Source of the DNA: Fusobacterium sp. IOR10
Lineage (GTDB): Bacteria > Fusobacteriota > Fusobacteriia > Fusobacteriales > Fusobacteriaceae
DNA length: 64,000 bases
Direction of reading: 5' to 3'
Assembly (NCBI RefSeq): GCF_010367435.1
Contig: NZ_WJWY01000010.1
Span: 1 to 64,000 of the forward strand
Shown: positions 45,641-54,942 of the stretch, in pieces
How the letters are laid out: each line of letters opens with the position of its first letter
Numbering within the stretch: the first letter of the stretch is position 1
Program-made: the position numbers and the translations under genes
The notes under the pieces: model-generated
The model's input: the letters and a program-made list of their open reading frames with translations, nothing else
What the model was told of the DNA's origin: nothing
Database searches by the model: none

Positions 45641-45670
45641 AAAGAGCAATTAATATTAATTGCTCTTTTT
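45641..45670 (+). terminator. Terminator of the HU gene
   Basis: Perfect 28-bp palindrome AAAGAGCAATTAAT/ATTAATTGCTCTTT with a T-run. Confidence 0.9.
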
Positions 45671-45742
45671 ATTTTGAGAATTTTATTTAAATATATGTTA
45701 TAATTATCAATATAAATATTTTTATTTAGGAGGTTGTTACCC

Positions 45743-46303
45743 TTGGGAAAAGTTATTTATGTTAGTGGAGGAGCTCGAAGTGGAAAAAGTTCTTTTTCTG
45801 AAAAATATATAGAAAAAAGATACTCTAAAAAAATTTATTTAGCCACTGGAATTCCTTTTGATGAAGAAATGAAGGACAGAATAGAGAAGCACAAAAAGCA
45901 AAGAGGTAAAAATTGGAAAACAATTGAAAATTATAAAAATCTTGCAAATATTTTAAGGGATCATATTCAAGGATATGATATTATTTTACTAGATTGTTTA
46001 ACAAATTTAATTACAAACTATATGATTGGAAACAAGGATATAATTTGGGAGAAAGCAATTCCTAAAGAAGTTGACAATATGAAGGAAACAATACTTAAAG
46101 AAATTTCTTCTCTTATTGACTTTACAAAAGAAAATAACATTGATATCCTAATAGTTTCAAATGAAGTTGGAATGGGAAGTATTCCTGATTATCCACTTGG
46201 AAGATTTTTTAGAGATATAAATGGAAAACTTAATCAATTTGTAGCTACAGAATCTGATGAAGCATACTTCATAGTTTCTGGTTTACCTATAAAGTTGAAA
46301 TAA
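45743..46303 (+). CDS. cobU: Adenosylcobinamide kinase/guanylyltransferase
   Basis: About 186 residues. It phosphorylates adenosylcobinamide and adds GMP during late cobalamin assembly. P-loop GGARSGKSSFSEKY near the N-terminus, then VSNEVGMGSIPDYPLGRFFRD. The frame opens at a TTG directly abutting AGGAGG (45728-45733), too close to use; the TTG at 45743, nine bases away, is preferred. It heads the cobU-cobS-cobC-cobT run. A TATAAT at 45699-45704 is a probable -10 box. No cobalamin riboswitch precedes it. Confidence 0.94.
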   Translation: MGKVIYVSGGARSGKSSFSEKYIEKRYSKKIYLATGIPFDEEMKDRIEKHKKQRGKNWKTIENYKNLANILRDHIQGYDIILLDCLTNLITNYMIGNKDIIWEKAIPKEVDNMKETILKEISSLIDFTKENNIDILIVSNEVGMGSIPDYPLGRFFRDINGKLNQFVATESDEAYFIVSGLPIKLK

Positions 46304-46318
46304 TACTTAGGAGGATTT

Positions 46319-47098
46319 ATGAAAGGATTCATTTTACTATTAAAATTTATGACTAGATTTCCTGTTCCCATAGAGCCTGAATATGACTCTAAAAAGCTAG
46401 GGAATAGTATGAAATTCTTTCCATTTGTTGGAATTATAATTGGAGTTTTACTCTATGTTATATATTATTACGGAAGAATAATTATACCATCACCTTATAT
46501 TCTTGCTACTATTTTAGTTTTATCTGAGATAGTTATGACTGGAGGACTACATCTTGATGGCTTAGCTGATACCTTTGATGGAATTTTTAGTTATCGTAGC
46601 AAACAAAAAATGTTAGAAATAATGAAGGATTCTAGAGTGGGAACTAATGGAGCACTTGCTCTAATTATATATTTCTTTTTAAAGGTACTTTTACTTGCTG
46701 GACTTAAAACTAGCTTCCCTTTTCACGGAATGGGTATTGCTGTTCTTATGACTCCAGTAATAGCAAGGGCAAATAGTGTCCTTAACTGCTCTGTTGGGAA
46801 ATATGCTAAATCTGTTGGTATGGCCAAGGATTTTGTTAAAGAAACAACTAGACAAGGGGCTACTTTTGCAATACTTTCTTCAACAATATTTTTATTTTTA
46901 GTTCAAGGAATTTTATTTCCTAAACTAAATCCTATTCATTTAGTTAATATTGTATTTGTTATCCACGTTTTAGGAATTTACTTTGCTAAACTTATGGATA
47001 GAAAAATAGGTGGTATTACAGGGGATACTTTAGGAGCTATTTTAGAACTATCTGAAATATTATTTCTTTTAGGATTATACATATCTTTCAGTTTCTAA
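46319..47098 (+). CDS. cobS: Adenosylcobinamide-GDP ribazoletransferase
   Basis: 259-residue integral membrane enzyme that joins adenosylcobinamide-GDP to alpha-ribazole to give cobalamin. FMTRFPVP near the N-terminus, GGLHLDGLADTFDGIFSYRSKQKML (about 80-104) with the Asp-rich metal site, and GGITGDTLGA near the C-terminus are the family marks. It starts 15 bp after cobU. Confidence 0.95.
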   Translation: MKGFILLLKFMTRFPVPIEPEYDSKKLGNSMKFFPFVGIIIGVLLYVIYYYGRIIIPSPYILATILVLSEIVMTGGLHLDGLADTFDGIFSYRSKQKMLEIMKDSRVGTNGALALIIYFFLKVLLLAGLKTSFPFHGMGIAVLMTPVIARANSVLNCSVGKYAKSVGMAKDFVKETTRQGATFAILSSTIFLFLVQGILFPKLNPIHLVNIVFVIHVLGIYFAKLMDRKIGGITGDTLGAILELSEILFLLGLYISFSF

Positions 47099-47108
47099 AG
47101 GAGACTTT

Positions 47109-47702
47109 ATGGGAAAAATTATTTTAGTTAGACATGGGGAAACTAACATGAATAGAGATAATCTTTATCATGGAATTCTTGACCCCACATTAAATGAAAC
47201 TGGTATAAAACAAGCTGAAAAAGCTTATAATATAATTAAAAATATTTCTTATGATAAAATTTTTTCAAGCCCTTTAAAGAGAGCCTATGAAACAGCAACA
47301 ATTTTAAATTATAAGAAGCTGGATATTGAATTTTCTGATAAAATCAAGGAACTTAATTTTGGAATTTTTGAAGGATTATCCTATGAAGAAATTTCACATA
47401 AATATCTCTATGAACTTAAAGAAGCTACTAAAAATTGGAAAAATTATAACTTTAAAACAGGAGAAAGTCCTTGTGAATTACAAAAAAGGTCTGTCCAGTT
47501 TATAAACTCTTTAGATAAAGATTTAAATTATTTAATAGTTACTCACTGGGGTGTAATATGTACAATTTTAAGCTATTATTTTTCCTACAATTTAAATGCT
47601 TATTGGAAATTTAAAATTGATAACTGCGGTATTGTAATTATTGAATTTACCAAGGATAATTTCCCGATTTTAGCAGGATTTAATATTGGAGGATGGAATT
47701 AA
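47109..47702 (+). CDS. cobC: Histidine phosphatase family protein, probable alpha-ribazole phosphatase
   Basis: 197 residues. The phosphoglycerate-mutase fold has LVRHGETNMNRDNLYHG (5-21) with the catalytic His in RHG, SSPLKRAYETA near 55 and the second His in VTHWGVI near 145. Its place between cobS and cobT indicates removal of phosphate from alpha-ribazole-5'-phosphate (or adenosylcobalamin phosphate). It starts 10 bp after cobS. Confidence 0.88.
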   Translation: MGKIILVRHGETNMNRDNLYHGILDPTLNETGIKQAEKAYNIIKNISYDKIFSSPLKRAYETATILNYKKLDIEFSDKIKELNFGIFEGLSYEEISHKYLYELKEATKNWKNYNFKTGESPCELQKRSVQFINSLDKDLNYLIVTHWGVICTILSYYFSYNLNAYWKFKIDNCGIVIIEFTKDNFPILAGFNIGGWN

Positions 47703-47705
47703 TTT

Positions 47706-48764
47706 ATGAAAAGATTTGAAGAAAGTTTAAAGGAAATAACTCCTTTAAATAAAAATTCTATAGACTTATGCGAAAAAGTACTAAATTCGAAAATGAAACC
47801 TATTGGAAGTTTAGGGAAATTAGAAGATATTTTAAAACAACTTGCTGGGATTTTTGAAAATAGATTTGATAAAATTCATTTAACACCTTGTCATATTGTA
47901 GCTGCTGCAGATAATGGAGTTGTAGAGGAAGGGATTTCCTCTTGTCCTAAAGAATATACTTCTTTAGTTTCAAAATCAATGCTAAATGATTGTGCTGCTA
48001 TAAGTATCATGTGTAATAATTTAAATGTTGATTTTAAACTAGCAGATGTTGGTATCTGTGAAAATTTAGATATCTACTCTAGAAATTTCTATGATTTTAA
48101 AAATTTAAAGGGTACTAACAACTTTCATAAAAAAGAAGCTATGACAAAAGAACAAGTAATTGAAACTATTGAAAATGGTATAATTATGATGGAAGGTCTT
48201 GAAAATAAATATGATATATTTTCAAATGGAGAAATGGGTATTGGAAACACCACTACTTCTTCAGCTATTCTTTATTCTCTTACTAAATGTAGTATTGAAA
48301 GTGCTGTGGGAAAAGGTGGAGGACTTTCAGATGAAAAACTTTGTATAAAAAAGAAAATTATTTTTGAAAGTTGTATAAAATATAATACATTTCAATTGGA
48401 TCCTTTGGAAATAATGGCTTGTGTAGGGGGATTGGATATTGCTTTTTTAGTTGGACTATATATTGGAGCAGCTAAATGCAAAAAAATAATGCTTGTTGAT
48501 GGATTTATATCTGGAATTGCTGCACTTGTAGCCTGTAGATTAAACCCTTTAATTAAAAATTATATTCTTATAACTCATTTAAGTGAAGAACCTGGAATGA
48601 AATTAATAATAGAAGAATTAAATCTTAAACCTTTTTTATTTATGAATATGAGATTAGGAGAAGGAACTGGAGCAGTTTTAGCACATCCAATGATGAAATG
48701 TGCTTTAGACATTTACAAAACAATGAAGACCCCTGATGAAATATATAAACTTTTTAAAAAATAG
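47706..48764 (+). CDS. cobT: Nicotinate-nucleotide:dimethylbenzimidazole phosphoribosyltransferase
   Basis: 352 residues. It makes alpha-ribazole phosphate, the lower ligand of cobalamin. KPIGSLGKLEDI (about 32), AAADNGVVEEGIS, GEMGIGNTTTSSAIL (about 178) and the catalytic Glu in RLGEGTGA (about 317) are all present. It starts 3 bp after cobC. Only the nucleotide-loop assembly genes are here; corrin ring genes are absent from the window. Confidence 0.96.
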   Translation: MKRFEESLKEITPLNKNSIDLCEKVLNSKMKPIGSLGKLEDILKQLAGIFENRFDKIHLTPCHIVAAADNGVVEEGISSCPKEYTSLVSKSMLNDCAAISIMCNNLNVDFKLADVGICENLDIYSRNFYDFKNLKGTNNFHKKEAMTKEQVIETIENGIIMMEGLENKYDIFSNGEMGIGNTTTSSAILYSLTKCSIESAVGKGGGLSDEKLCIKKKIIFESCIKYNTFQLDPLEIMACVGGLDIAFLVGLYIGAAKCKKIMLVDGFISGIAALVACRLNPLIKNYILITHLSEEPGMKLIIEELNLKPFLFMNMRLGEGTGAVLAHPMMKCALDIYKTMKTPDEIYKLFKK

Positions 48765-48778
48765 GAGTTTGATGTTCT

Positions 48779-49492
48779 ATGGTGAAAGATAAAAATTATT
48801 TAGGTCATAGGGAAAGATTGAGACAAAGATATCTTTCCTCTGGATATAAAGGATTTTTTGATTATGAAATCTTAGAATTAATACTAACCTTTGTTATACC
48901 TCAAAAGGACACTAAGGATATATCTAAAAATCTTTTAAGTCATTTTGGCACACTGGAAGGAGTTTTAAAGGCTGATATAAAATCCCTTTGTAAATTCAAC
49001 AATATTACTGAAAGAATCGCTATTTATTTGAATTTGTTAGGAGATTTATCCCTTTACTCTTTTGAAGATAAAATAAAAAAAGAAAATTTAAAATTAGAAT
49101 TAGAATCTAATGATAATATACAAATAAAAACAAAAAAACAACTTATTAATTATTTGAAAAATAATATTGGATTTTCTAAAAATGAATCTTTTAAAGTTTT
49201 ATTTTTAGATACTTCTAATAATATAATAAGTTTTGAAACATTATTTATAGGAACCATTGATAAAAGTGCTATTTACCCAAGAAAAATACTAGAAAGAGTT
49301 CTTTATCACAATGCACGTTCCATAGTGCTTGCCCATAATCACCCTTCTGGAAATACTTATCCATCTAGAAAAGATATTGAGCTTACAAGTTCCATGGAAA
49401 ATTTTTTTAAAATGGTAGATGTTAATATAATAGACCATATTATAATAGGAAAAAATTCTTATTTTAGTTTTCTAGAAGAAGGAATTATATAA
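48779..49492 (+). CDS. radC: JAB-domain protein RadC
   Basis: 237 residues. An N-terminal helix-hairpin-helix-like part with GHRERLRQRYLSSG, then an MPN/JAB domain with a metal site in LAHNHPSGNTYPSRKDIEL (about 180). RadC's role is not well defined despite its name. It follows cobT by 14 bp and is 12 bp ahead of the PSP1 gene, so it appears joined to the cob transcript without functional relation. Confidence 0.92.
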   Translation: MVKDKNYLGHRERLRQRYLSSGYKGFFDYEILELILTFVIPQKDTKDISKNLLSHFGTLEGVLKADIKSLCKFNNITERIAIYLNLLGDLSLYSFEDKIKKENLKLELESNDNIQIKTKKQLINYLKNNIGFSKNESFKVLFLDTSNNIISFETLFIGTIDKSAIYPRKILERVLYHNARSIVLAHNHPSGNTYPSRKDIELTSSMENFFKMVDVNIIDHIIIGKNSYFSFLEEGII

Positions 49493-49504
49493 ATTGGAGG
49501 ACCA

Positions 49505-50545
49505 ATGAACAATATAAATGAGAAAAAAACTAATCATGTAAATCTTGATAAAAATATAAATAAAAAATCGAACAAAAAATCAAAGGCTAATGTTGAAACA
49601 CACAATGTTAAAGTGGATACAACTCCCAAGGAAGAAATTAAAAAAGAAAAACAAGAGGAAAAGTTTTTTAATGTTTTAGGAATAATATTTGAAATTACAA
49701 AAAAAAGATATTATTTTCAAGTTGTAGATGACAAGGAAACTTATAAAAAGGGAGACAAAGTAATTGTAGATACCATTAGAGGTCAAGAGATTGGGACAGT
49801 TTATATTGCCCCTATGATCCTTTCTGAAAAACATTTAGTTCTACCTTTAAAACCTGTTTTGAAAAAAGCAAGTGACAAAGAAATTGAAAAATATTATGCC
49901 TTAAAGGAAGAAGCTAAAAAAGCATATGAAATTGGAAAAGAAAAAATAAAAAAACATGAACTTCCTATGAAACTTATTAATGCTGAATTTACTTTTGATA
50001 AAACAAAACTTATTTTTTATTTTACTGCAGAAGGAAGAATCGACTTTAGAGATCTTGTAAAAGACCTTGCTAATATTTTCAAACTTAGAATTGAACTTAG
50101 ACAAATTGGTGTTAGAGATGAAGCTAGAATACTTGGAGATATTGGTGTTTGTGGTAAAGAATTATGTTGTAGAACATTTATAAATAAATTTAGTTCTGTA
50201 TCTATTAAAATGGCAAGAGATCAAGGACTAGTTATTAATCCTGCTAAAATATCTGGAGTTTGTGGAAGACTTTTATGTTGTATAAATTATGAGTATTCTC
50301 AATATGAAGCAGCTCTTAAAAACTTCCCAGCTGTTAATCAATATGTTAAAACTGCTAAAGGTGATGGAAAAGTTATAAGTATAAATCCTCTAAATGAATT
50401 TTTATATGTTGATGTTCCTAACCAAGGAATTACTAAATTTAGCATTCAAGAAGTTAAGTTTAACAAAAAGGAAACTAAAAAAATTAAAAATGAAAATCCT
50501 ACTCAACATGATGTTAAACATTTAAACTTACTTGAAAAGGAATAA
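49505..50545 (+). CDS. PSP1-domain protein (YaaT/RicT-like)
   Basis: 346 residues: a Lys-rich disordered N-terminus (1-50), then the PSP1 domain with GVRDEARILGDIGVCGKELCCRTF (about 200-223) and the GVCGRLLCCINYEY Cys cluster (about 256). In Bacillus the homologue is part of the RicAFT (YlbF-YmcA-YaaT) iron-sulfur complex affecting RNA processing; RicA and RicF are not seen here. It follows radC and is 2 bp ahead of the methyltransferase gene. Confidence 0.9.
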   Translation: MNNINEKKTNHVNLDKNINKKSNKKSKANVETHNVKVDTTPKEEIKKEKQEEKFFNVLGIIFEITKKRYYFQVVDDKETYKKGDKVIVDTIRGQEIGTVYIAPMILSEKHLVLPLKPVLKKASDKEIEKYYALKEEAKKAYEIGKEKIKKHELPMKLINAEFTFDKTKLIFYFTAEGRIDFRDLVKDLANIFKLRIELRQIGVRDEARILGDIGVCGKELCCRTFINKFSSVSIKMARDQGLVINPAKISGVCGRLLCCINYEYSQYEAALKNFPAVNQYVKTAKGDGKVISINPLNEFLYVDVPNQGITKFSIQEVKFNKKETKKIKNENPTQHDVKHLNLLEKE

Positions 50546-50547
50546 TT

Positions 50548-51222
50548 ATGGAAAACATAGACTTAACTATCTTTCAAGATGAAACTAAAATCTATCAGCT
50601 TACAAATGGATTTAGATTTTCTGTTGATCCTATTATTTTAGTTGACTTTTTCAAAGGAAATCCCACTAAGAAAATTTTAGATATTGGAAGTGGGTCTGGT
50701 ATAATTCCAATTCTTTTGGCTAAAAAAAAGAAAATGGAAAATATAACTGGTATAGAAATTCAAGAGGATTCCTTTGAGTTACTTGAAAAAAATTTAAAGG
50801 AAAATCATCTTGAAAATAAAGTGAGAGTTATTTTAGGAGATGTAAATGACTTTAAAGAAGGTAACTCCTTTGATTATATCATTTCAAATCCACCATATAT
50901 GACTTTAGATGGGAAAAAAATATCTTCTAATAAAAACAAACAGATTTCTAGACATGAAATTTCTTTGGATTTACATTCTTTAGCAATAAATTGTAAAAGA
51001 TTATTAAAACCTAGGGGGGAGATATTTTTAGTTCATCGAAGTTTTAGATTTTTAGAAATTGCCAAGGAATTTGAAAATATTGGACTTTCAATTTCAGCAG
51101 TTAAATTTGTATATTTTAATAAATCTAGTGATTCTAACTTAGTTTTAATTCAGGCTTCAAAGGGCAAAAAATGTATTCTGAAATTTCTTCCACCACTTTT
51201 TTTAGAAGAAAAAGCTTATTAA
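50548..51222 (+). CDS. tRNA1(Val) adenine-N6 methyltransferase-like protein
   Basis: 224-residue Rossmann methyltransferase. The SAM motif ILDIGSGSGIIPILLA (about 41-56) and the catalytic ISNPPYMTL (about 111-119) are typical of N6-adenine methylation, and the N-terminal QLTNGFRFSVDPIILVDF matches the TrmN6/YabB group. It lies 2 bp after the PSP1 gene, as often seen in Firmicutes. The target nucleotide is inferred from family. Confidence 0.88.
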   Translation: MENIDLTIFQDETKIYQLTNGFRFSVDPIILVDFFKGNPTKKILDIGSGSGIIPILLAKKKKMENITGIEIQEDSFELLEKNLKENHLENKVRVILGDVNDFKEGNSFDYIISNPPYMTLDGKKISSNKNKQISRHEISLDLHSLAINCKRLLKPRGEIFLVHRSFRFLEIAKEFENIGLSISAVKFVYFNKSSDSNLVLIQASKGKKCILKFLPPLFLEEKAY

Positions 51223-51225
51223 CAC

Positions 51226-51263
51226 TTGAATTTAATAATTTTTATAGTATAATAGATACTATA
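51226..51263 (+). promoter_or_regulatory. Promoter with overlapping inverted repeat ahead of the ankyrin gene
   Basis: TTGAAT (51226-51231), 16-base spacer, TATAAT (51248-51253). TATAGTAT (51243-51250) and ATACTATA (51256-51263) form a perfect 8-bp inverted repeat over the -10 box, a plausible operator. Confidence 0.6.
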
Positions 51264-51305
51264 AAATATAAAAATAATTTTTAATATAACTAGGAGTAAT
51301 AAATA

Positions 51306-51674
51306 ATGGAGTTGTTAACGTTTTTAGAAAATAATGATTTAGAAAATTTTGAGGAGAATCTCAGTATTTCCACTATTGAAGAAACAGACCGAAAAGGAAA
51401 TACTATACTTCACTTTGCTGTTTTAGAAAAAAAGATTAACTTTGTTGAAGTTTTACTTTATCATGGAGCTGATCCAAACATTGAAAACAAAGAGGAAGAT
51501 ACACCTTTACATATGGCTGCTAGACTAGATTCAGATGAAATTTTTGAATTACTTTTAAAATATGGTGCTGATTTGTATCAAGAAAATAATTTCAATGAAA
51601 TCCCTAAGGATATTGCAGAAGAATATCATAGCAAAAAAGTTTTAAAAATTATTGAAAATATTGAAGAAGAATAA
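51306..51674 (+). CDS. Ankyrin-repeat protein
   Basis: 122 residues with about three ankyrin repeats: DRKGNTILHFAVLEKKINFVEVLLYHGAD in the middle, then NKEEDTPLHMAARLDSDEIFELLLKYGAD and a partial third. No signal peptide or enzyme domain, so a cytosolic protein-binding role is likely. A single-gene unit with its own promoter and terminator, 65 bp ahead of uvrB. Confidence 0.85.
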   Translation: MELLTFLENNDLENFEENLSISTIEETDRKGNTILHFAVLEKKINFVEVLLYHGADPNIENKEEDTPLHMAARLDSDEIFELLLKYGADLYQENNFNEIPKDIAEEYHSKKVLKIIENIEEE

Positions 51675-51686
51675 ATTAAACTTATT

Positions 51687-51712
51687 GCCAATCAATAGAT
51701 TGGCTTTTTTTA
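51687..51712 (+). terminator. Terminator of the ankyrin gene
   Basis: GCCAATC/GATTGGC stem with a 4-base loop, then seven T. Confidence 0.85.
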
Positions 51713-51739
51713 AATTATAATTTTATTTGAGGTGAACCT

Positions 51740-53725
51740 ATGTTTAAGTTAAAGTCTAATTTTTATCCAACAGGAGACCAACCATCTGCAATTGAAACAT
51801 TAACTAATAATATAAATAATGGAGTTCAAGATCAAATTTTGCTAGGGGTTACTGGTTCTGGTAAAACTTTTACAATTGCCAATGTAATTAAAAATGTTGA
51901 AAAACCAACCTTGATCCTAGCTCCTAATAAAACTTTAGCTGCCCAATTATATCAAGAATATAAAAAATTCTTTCCTGAAAATGCAGTTGAATATTTTGTT
52001 TCTTACTATGATTACTATCAACCAGAGGCATATATAAAATCAACTGATACATACATTGAAAAGGATTCTGCTATAAATGATGAAATAGATAGACTTAAAA
52101 ATGCTGCCACTGCTGCACTTATAAATAGAAAAGATGTTATTATTATAGCTTCTGTTTCTGCTATTTATGGACTTGGTTCCCCTGAAAAATATAAAAAACT
52201 TACAATTCCATTGGATTTGAAAACTGGATATAATAGAAAAAAACTTATTGGTTCCTTAATAAATTTAAGATATGAACGAAATGATATTTCCTTTGAAAGG
52301 GGAAAATTCAGAATAAAAGGGGATGTTATTGATGTTTATCCAGCATCTATGAAGATAGGATATCGTTTGGAATATTTTGGAGATGATCTTGAAGAAATAT
52401 CTGAAATTGATACTCTTTCTGGACAAAAAATTAAAAGAAATATTCAAAGAATTATTATTCCCCCAGCAAATCACTATGTTACTGAAACTAGTGAAATAGA
52501 CTCTATTATTAGTGAAATTAAAAAGGATCTAATAATTGAAGTTAGTGATTTTAAAAATCAAGGGAAACTTTTAGAAGCCCAAAGACTTGAACAAAGAACA
52601 AATTATGATATAGAAATGATTAAAGAAATCGGTCACTGTAAAGGAATTGAAAATTATTCTAGATATCTTACTTTTAAAAAACCTGGAACAAGACCTGATA
52701 CATTAATTGATTATTTTCCAAAGGATTTCTTAATTGTAATTGATGAATCTCATATTAGTATTCCTCAAATAAATGGAATGTATAAGGGAGATTTCTCTAG
52801 AAAGACAAATTTAGTTGACAATGGATTTAGATTAAAATCTGCCCTTGATAATAGACCACTAAAGTTTAATGAGTTTAGAAGTCTGTCCAACCAAACTATT
52901 TTTGTGTCTGCTACTCCTGGAGAGTACGAGTCAACTGTTTCTAAAAAAAATATAGCTGAACAGCTAATAAGACCAACTGGAATTATTGATCCTGAAATTG
53001 AAGTAAGAAAATCTACCAATCAAATTGATGACCTACTAAATGAAATTACACTGAGAATAAAAATAAACCAACGTGTTCTAGTTACAACTTTAACTAAAAA
53101 AACCTCTGAAGAACTTACAGAATACTATTCTAACCTTGGAATTAAAGTAAAATATATGCACTCTGAAATTGATACTTTAGAAAGAATTGAAATAATAAAA
53201 GAACTTAGAAATGGAGAGATCGATGTTTTAGTTGGAATAAACCTTCTTAGAGAGGGCTTAGACATCCCTGAAGTATCTTTAGTTGCTATCTTGGAAGCTG
53301 ATAAGGAAGGTTTCCTAAGAAGCCGCCGTTCCTTTATCCAGACCATTGGAAGAGCTGCTAGAAATATTAATGGGAAGGCTATACTTTATGGGGATATAAT
53401 AACAAAATCCATGAGAGAAGCTATTGAAGAGACAAATAGAAGAAGAAATGTTCAAAGGGAATATAATAAATTTAACAATATTAATCCAACAAATATAGTT
53501 AATTCAATTTCCAAAACTATATTAAATTTAGATTATGGAATTTCTGAAAATGACTTAAATAAATTTTCTAACTTGAAAAATTATTCCTCTAAAAAAGAAA
53601 TTGAAAGAGAAATTAAAAAGTTAGAAAAAGAAATTAAAATACTATCAGAGGAATTTGATTTTGAAAAGGCTATTAAAAAAAGAGATAAAATGCTAGAATT
53701 AAAAGAAATGTTAATGGACTTTTAA
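51740..53725 (+). CDS. uvrB: Excinuclease ABC subunit B
   Basis: 661 residues. The damage-verifying helicase-like subunit of nucleotide excision repair. Walker A GVTGSGKTFTIANV (about 35-48), the beta-hairpin region YYDYYQPEAYI (about 92), the helicase motif IDESHISIPQI (about 335) and a C-terminal UVR motif that contacts UvrC (about 625-655). GAGGTG precedes the ATG. It heads a run with xseA, the TPR gene and dprA. Confidence 0.97.
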   Translation: MFKLKSNFYPTGDQPSAIETLTNNINNGVQDQILLGVTGSGKTFTIANVIKNVEKPTLILAPNKTLAAQLYQEYKKFFPENAVEYFVSYYDYYQPEAYIKSTDTYIEKDSAINDEIDRLKNAATAALINRKDVIIIASVSAIYGLGSPEKYKKLTIPLDLKTGYNRKKLIGSLINLRYERNDISFERGKFRIKGDVIDVYPASMKIGYRLEYFGDDLEEISEIDTLSGQKIKRNIQRIIIPPANHYVTETSEIDSIISEIKKDLIIEVSDFKNQGKLLEAQRLEQRTNYDIEMIKEIGHCKGIENYSRYLTFKKPGTRPDTLIDYFPKDFLIVIDESHISIPQINGMYKGDFSRKTNLVDNGFRLKSALDNRPLKFNEFRSLSNQTIFVSATPGEYESTVSKKNIAEQLIRPTGIIDPEIEVRKSTNQIDDLLNEITLRIKINQRVLVTTLTKKTSEELTEYYSNLGIKVKYMHSEIDTLERIEIIKELRNGEIDVLVGINLLREGLDIPEVSLVAILEADKEGFLRSRRSFIQTIGRAARNINGKAILYGDIITKSMREAIEETNRRRNVQREYNKFNNINPTNIVNSISKTILNLDYGISENDLNKFSNLKNYSSKKEIEREIKKLEKEIKILSEEFDFEKAIKKRDKMLELKEMLMDF

Positions 53726-53739
53726 AATAAAGGAGAGAT

Positions 53740-54942
53740 ATGACAGATAGAATTTATAAGGTTAGTGAATTTAACAAATTAATAAAATCCTTTGTGGAAA
53801 AAAATGAAAATTTTCATAACTTTTTTTTAAAAGGAGAATTGTCTGGAGTTACATATTACAGAAGTGGACATCTTTACTTCACCTTAAAGGACGAGAAGGG
53901 ACAAATAAAATGTGTAGCTTTTAATTATAAGTTAAAAAAAATACCAAATGATTTAAAAGAAGGGGATGCTGTTACAATTTTTGGAGACGTTGGATTCTAT
54001 GAGAATAGAGGAAATCTTCAAATACTTGTTAGACACATAGAAAAGGATAATAAATTGGGATCTCTCTATGAAAAGTTAGAAAAAGTAAAAAGAGACTTTG
54101 AGGAAAAGGGATATTTTTCACTTAATCATAAAAAACCACTTCCTAGATTTCCTAAAAATATTGGAATTGTAACTTCTCCTATTGGAGCTGGATTCCACGA
54201 TATTGTCACTACAGCTAGAAAAAGAATGGGAGGTTTAAATTTTTATTTTTACCCAGCTAAAGTTCAAGGGGAATCATCAGTTAAAGAAATTATAAAAGGA
54301 ATTGAAACTTTAGACAAAATCCCTGAAATTGATCTAATTATAGCTGGGCGTGGTGGAGGAAGTATTGAAGATCTTTGGTCATTTAATGAAGAAAAAACTG
54401 CTATGGCCTTTTATAACTGTACTAAGCCTATAATTTCAGCAGTTGGTCATGAGGTTGATTTCTTACTTACTGATTTAGTTGCAGATGTTAGAGCGGCTAC
54501 TCCTACTCAAAGTGCTGAAATTGCAATTCCTTCAAAGTATGAAGTTCTTGAAATTTTAAACAATAGAAAAAATCAACTTGAAAATTTAATGAAAAATAAA
54601 CTAATTAATTGTGAAAATAGTTTAAATTCTTTTAAAAACAATTATACAATTAAAAAATTTATAAATTATTTAGACAACTATAAAGAAAATTTAGTTTTAA
54701 AAGAAGATGCATTAAATAGAGCTATACATTTAAACTTAGAAAGAAAAAAACAAACTTTAGATTTAAAAATAGAAACTTTAATAAATTTAAATCCTCTTAC
54801 CACCCTTAAAAGAGGATATTCTATAACTAGATATGAAAATACCATTTTAAAATCATGTAATCTTTTGAAAGTTGGAGATGAAATTTCAACTAGATTGTAT
54901 GAAGGGGAATTAATTAGTACTATAAAGGAGATTAAAATTTAA
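53740..54942 (+). CDS. xseA: Exodeoxyribonuclease VII large subunit
   Basis: 400 residues. An N-terminal OB fold (about 1-100, with LKGELSGVTYYRSGHLYFTLKD in it) precedes the catalytic region with GIVTSPIGAGFHDIV, IAGRGGGSIEDLWSFN and AVGHEVDFLLTDLVADVRAATPT. It degrades single-stranded DNA together with small subunit XseB, whose gene is not adjacent. It starts 14 bp after uvrB and overlaps the TPR gene by one base (TAATG). Confidence 0.96.
   Translation: MTDRIYKVSEFNKLIKSFVEKNENFHNFFLKGELSGVTYYRSGHLYFTLKDEKGQIKCVAFNYKLKKIPNDLKEGDAVTIFGDVGFYENRGNLQILVRHIEKDNKLGSLYEKLEKVKRDFEEKGYFSLNHKKPLPRFPKNIGIVTSPIGAGFHDIVTTARKRMGGLNFYFYPAKVQGESSVKEIIKGIETLDKIPEIDLIIAGRGGGSIEDLWSFNEEKTAMAFYNCTKPIISAVGHEVDFLLTDLVADVRAATPTQSAEIAIPSKYEVLEILNNRKNQLENLMKNKLINCENSLNSFKNNYTIKKFINYLDNYKENLVLKEDALNRAIHLNLERKKQTLDLKIETLINLNPLTTLKRGYSITRYENTILKSCNLLKVGDEISTRLYEGELISTIKEIKI

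Noticed and set aside
45699-45742. Cobalamin riboswitch ahead of cobU
   Set aside because: The gap between the HU terminator and cobU is only about 70 bp and contains no B12-box; too short for the aptamer.
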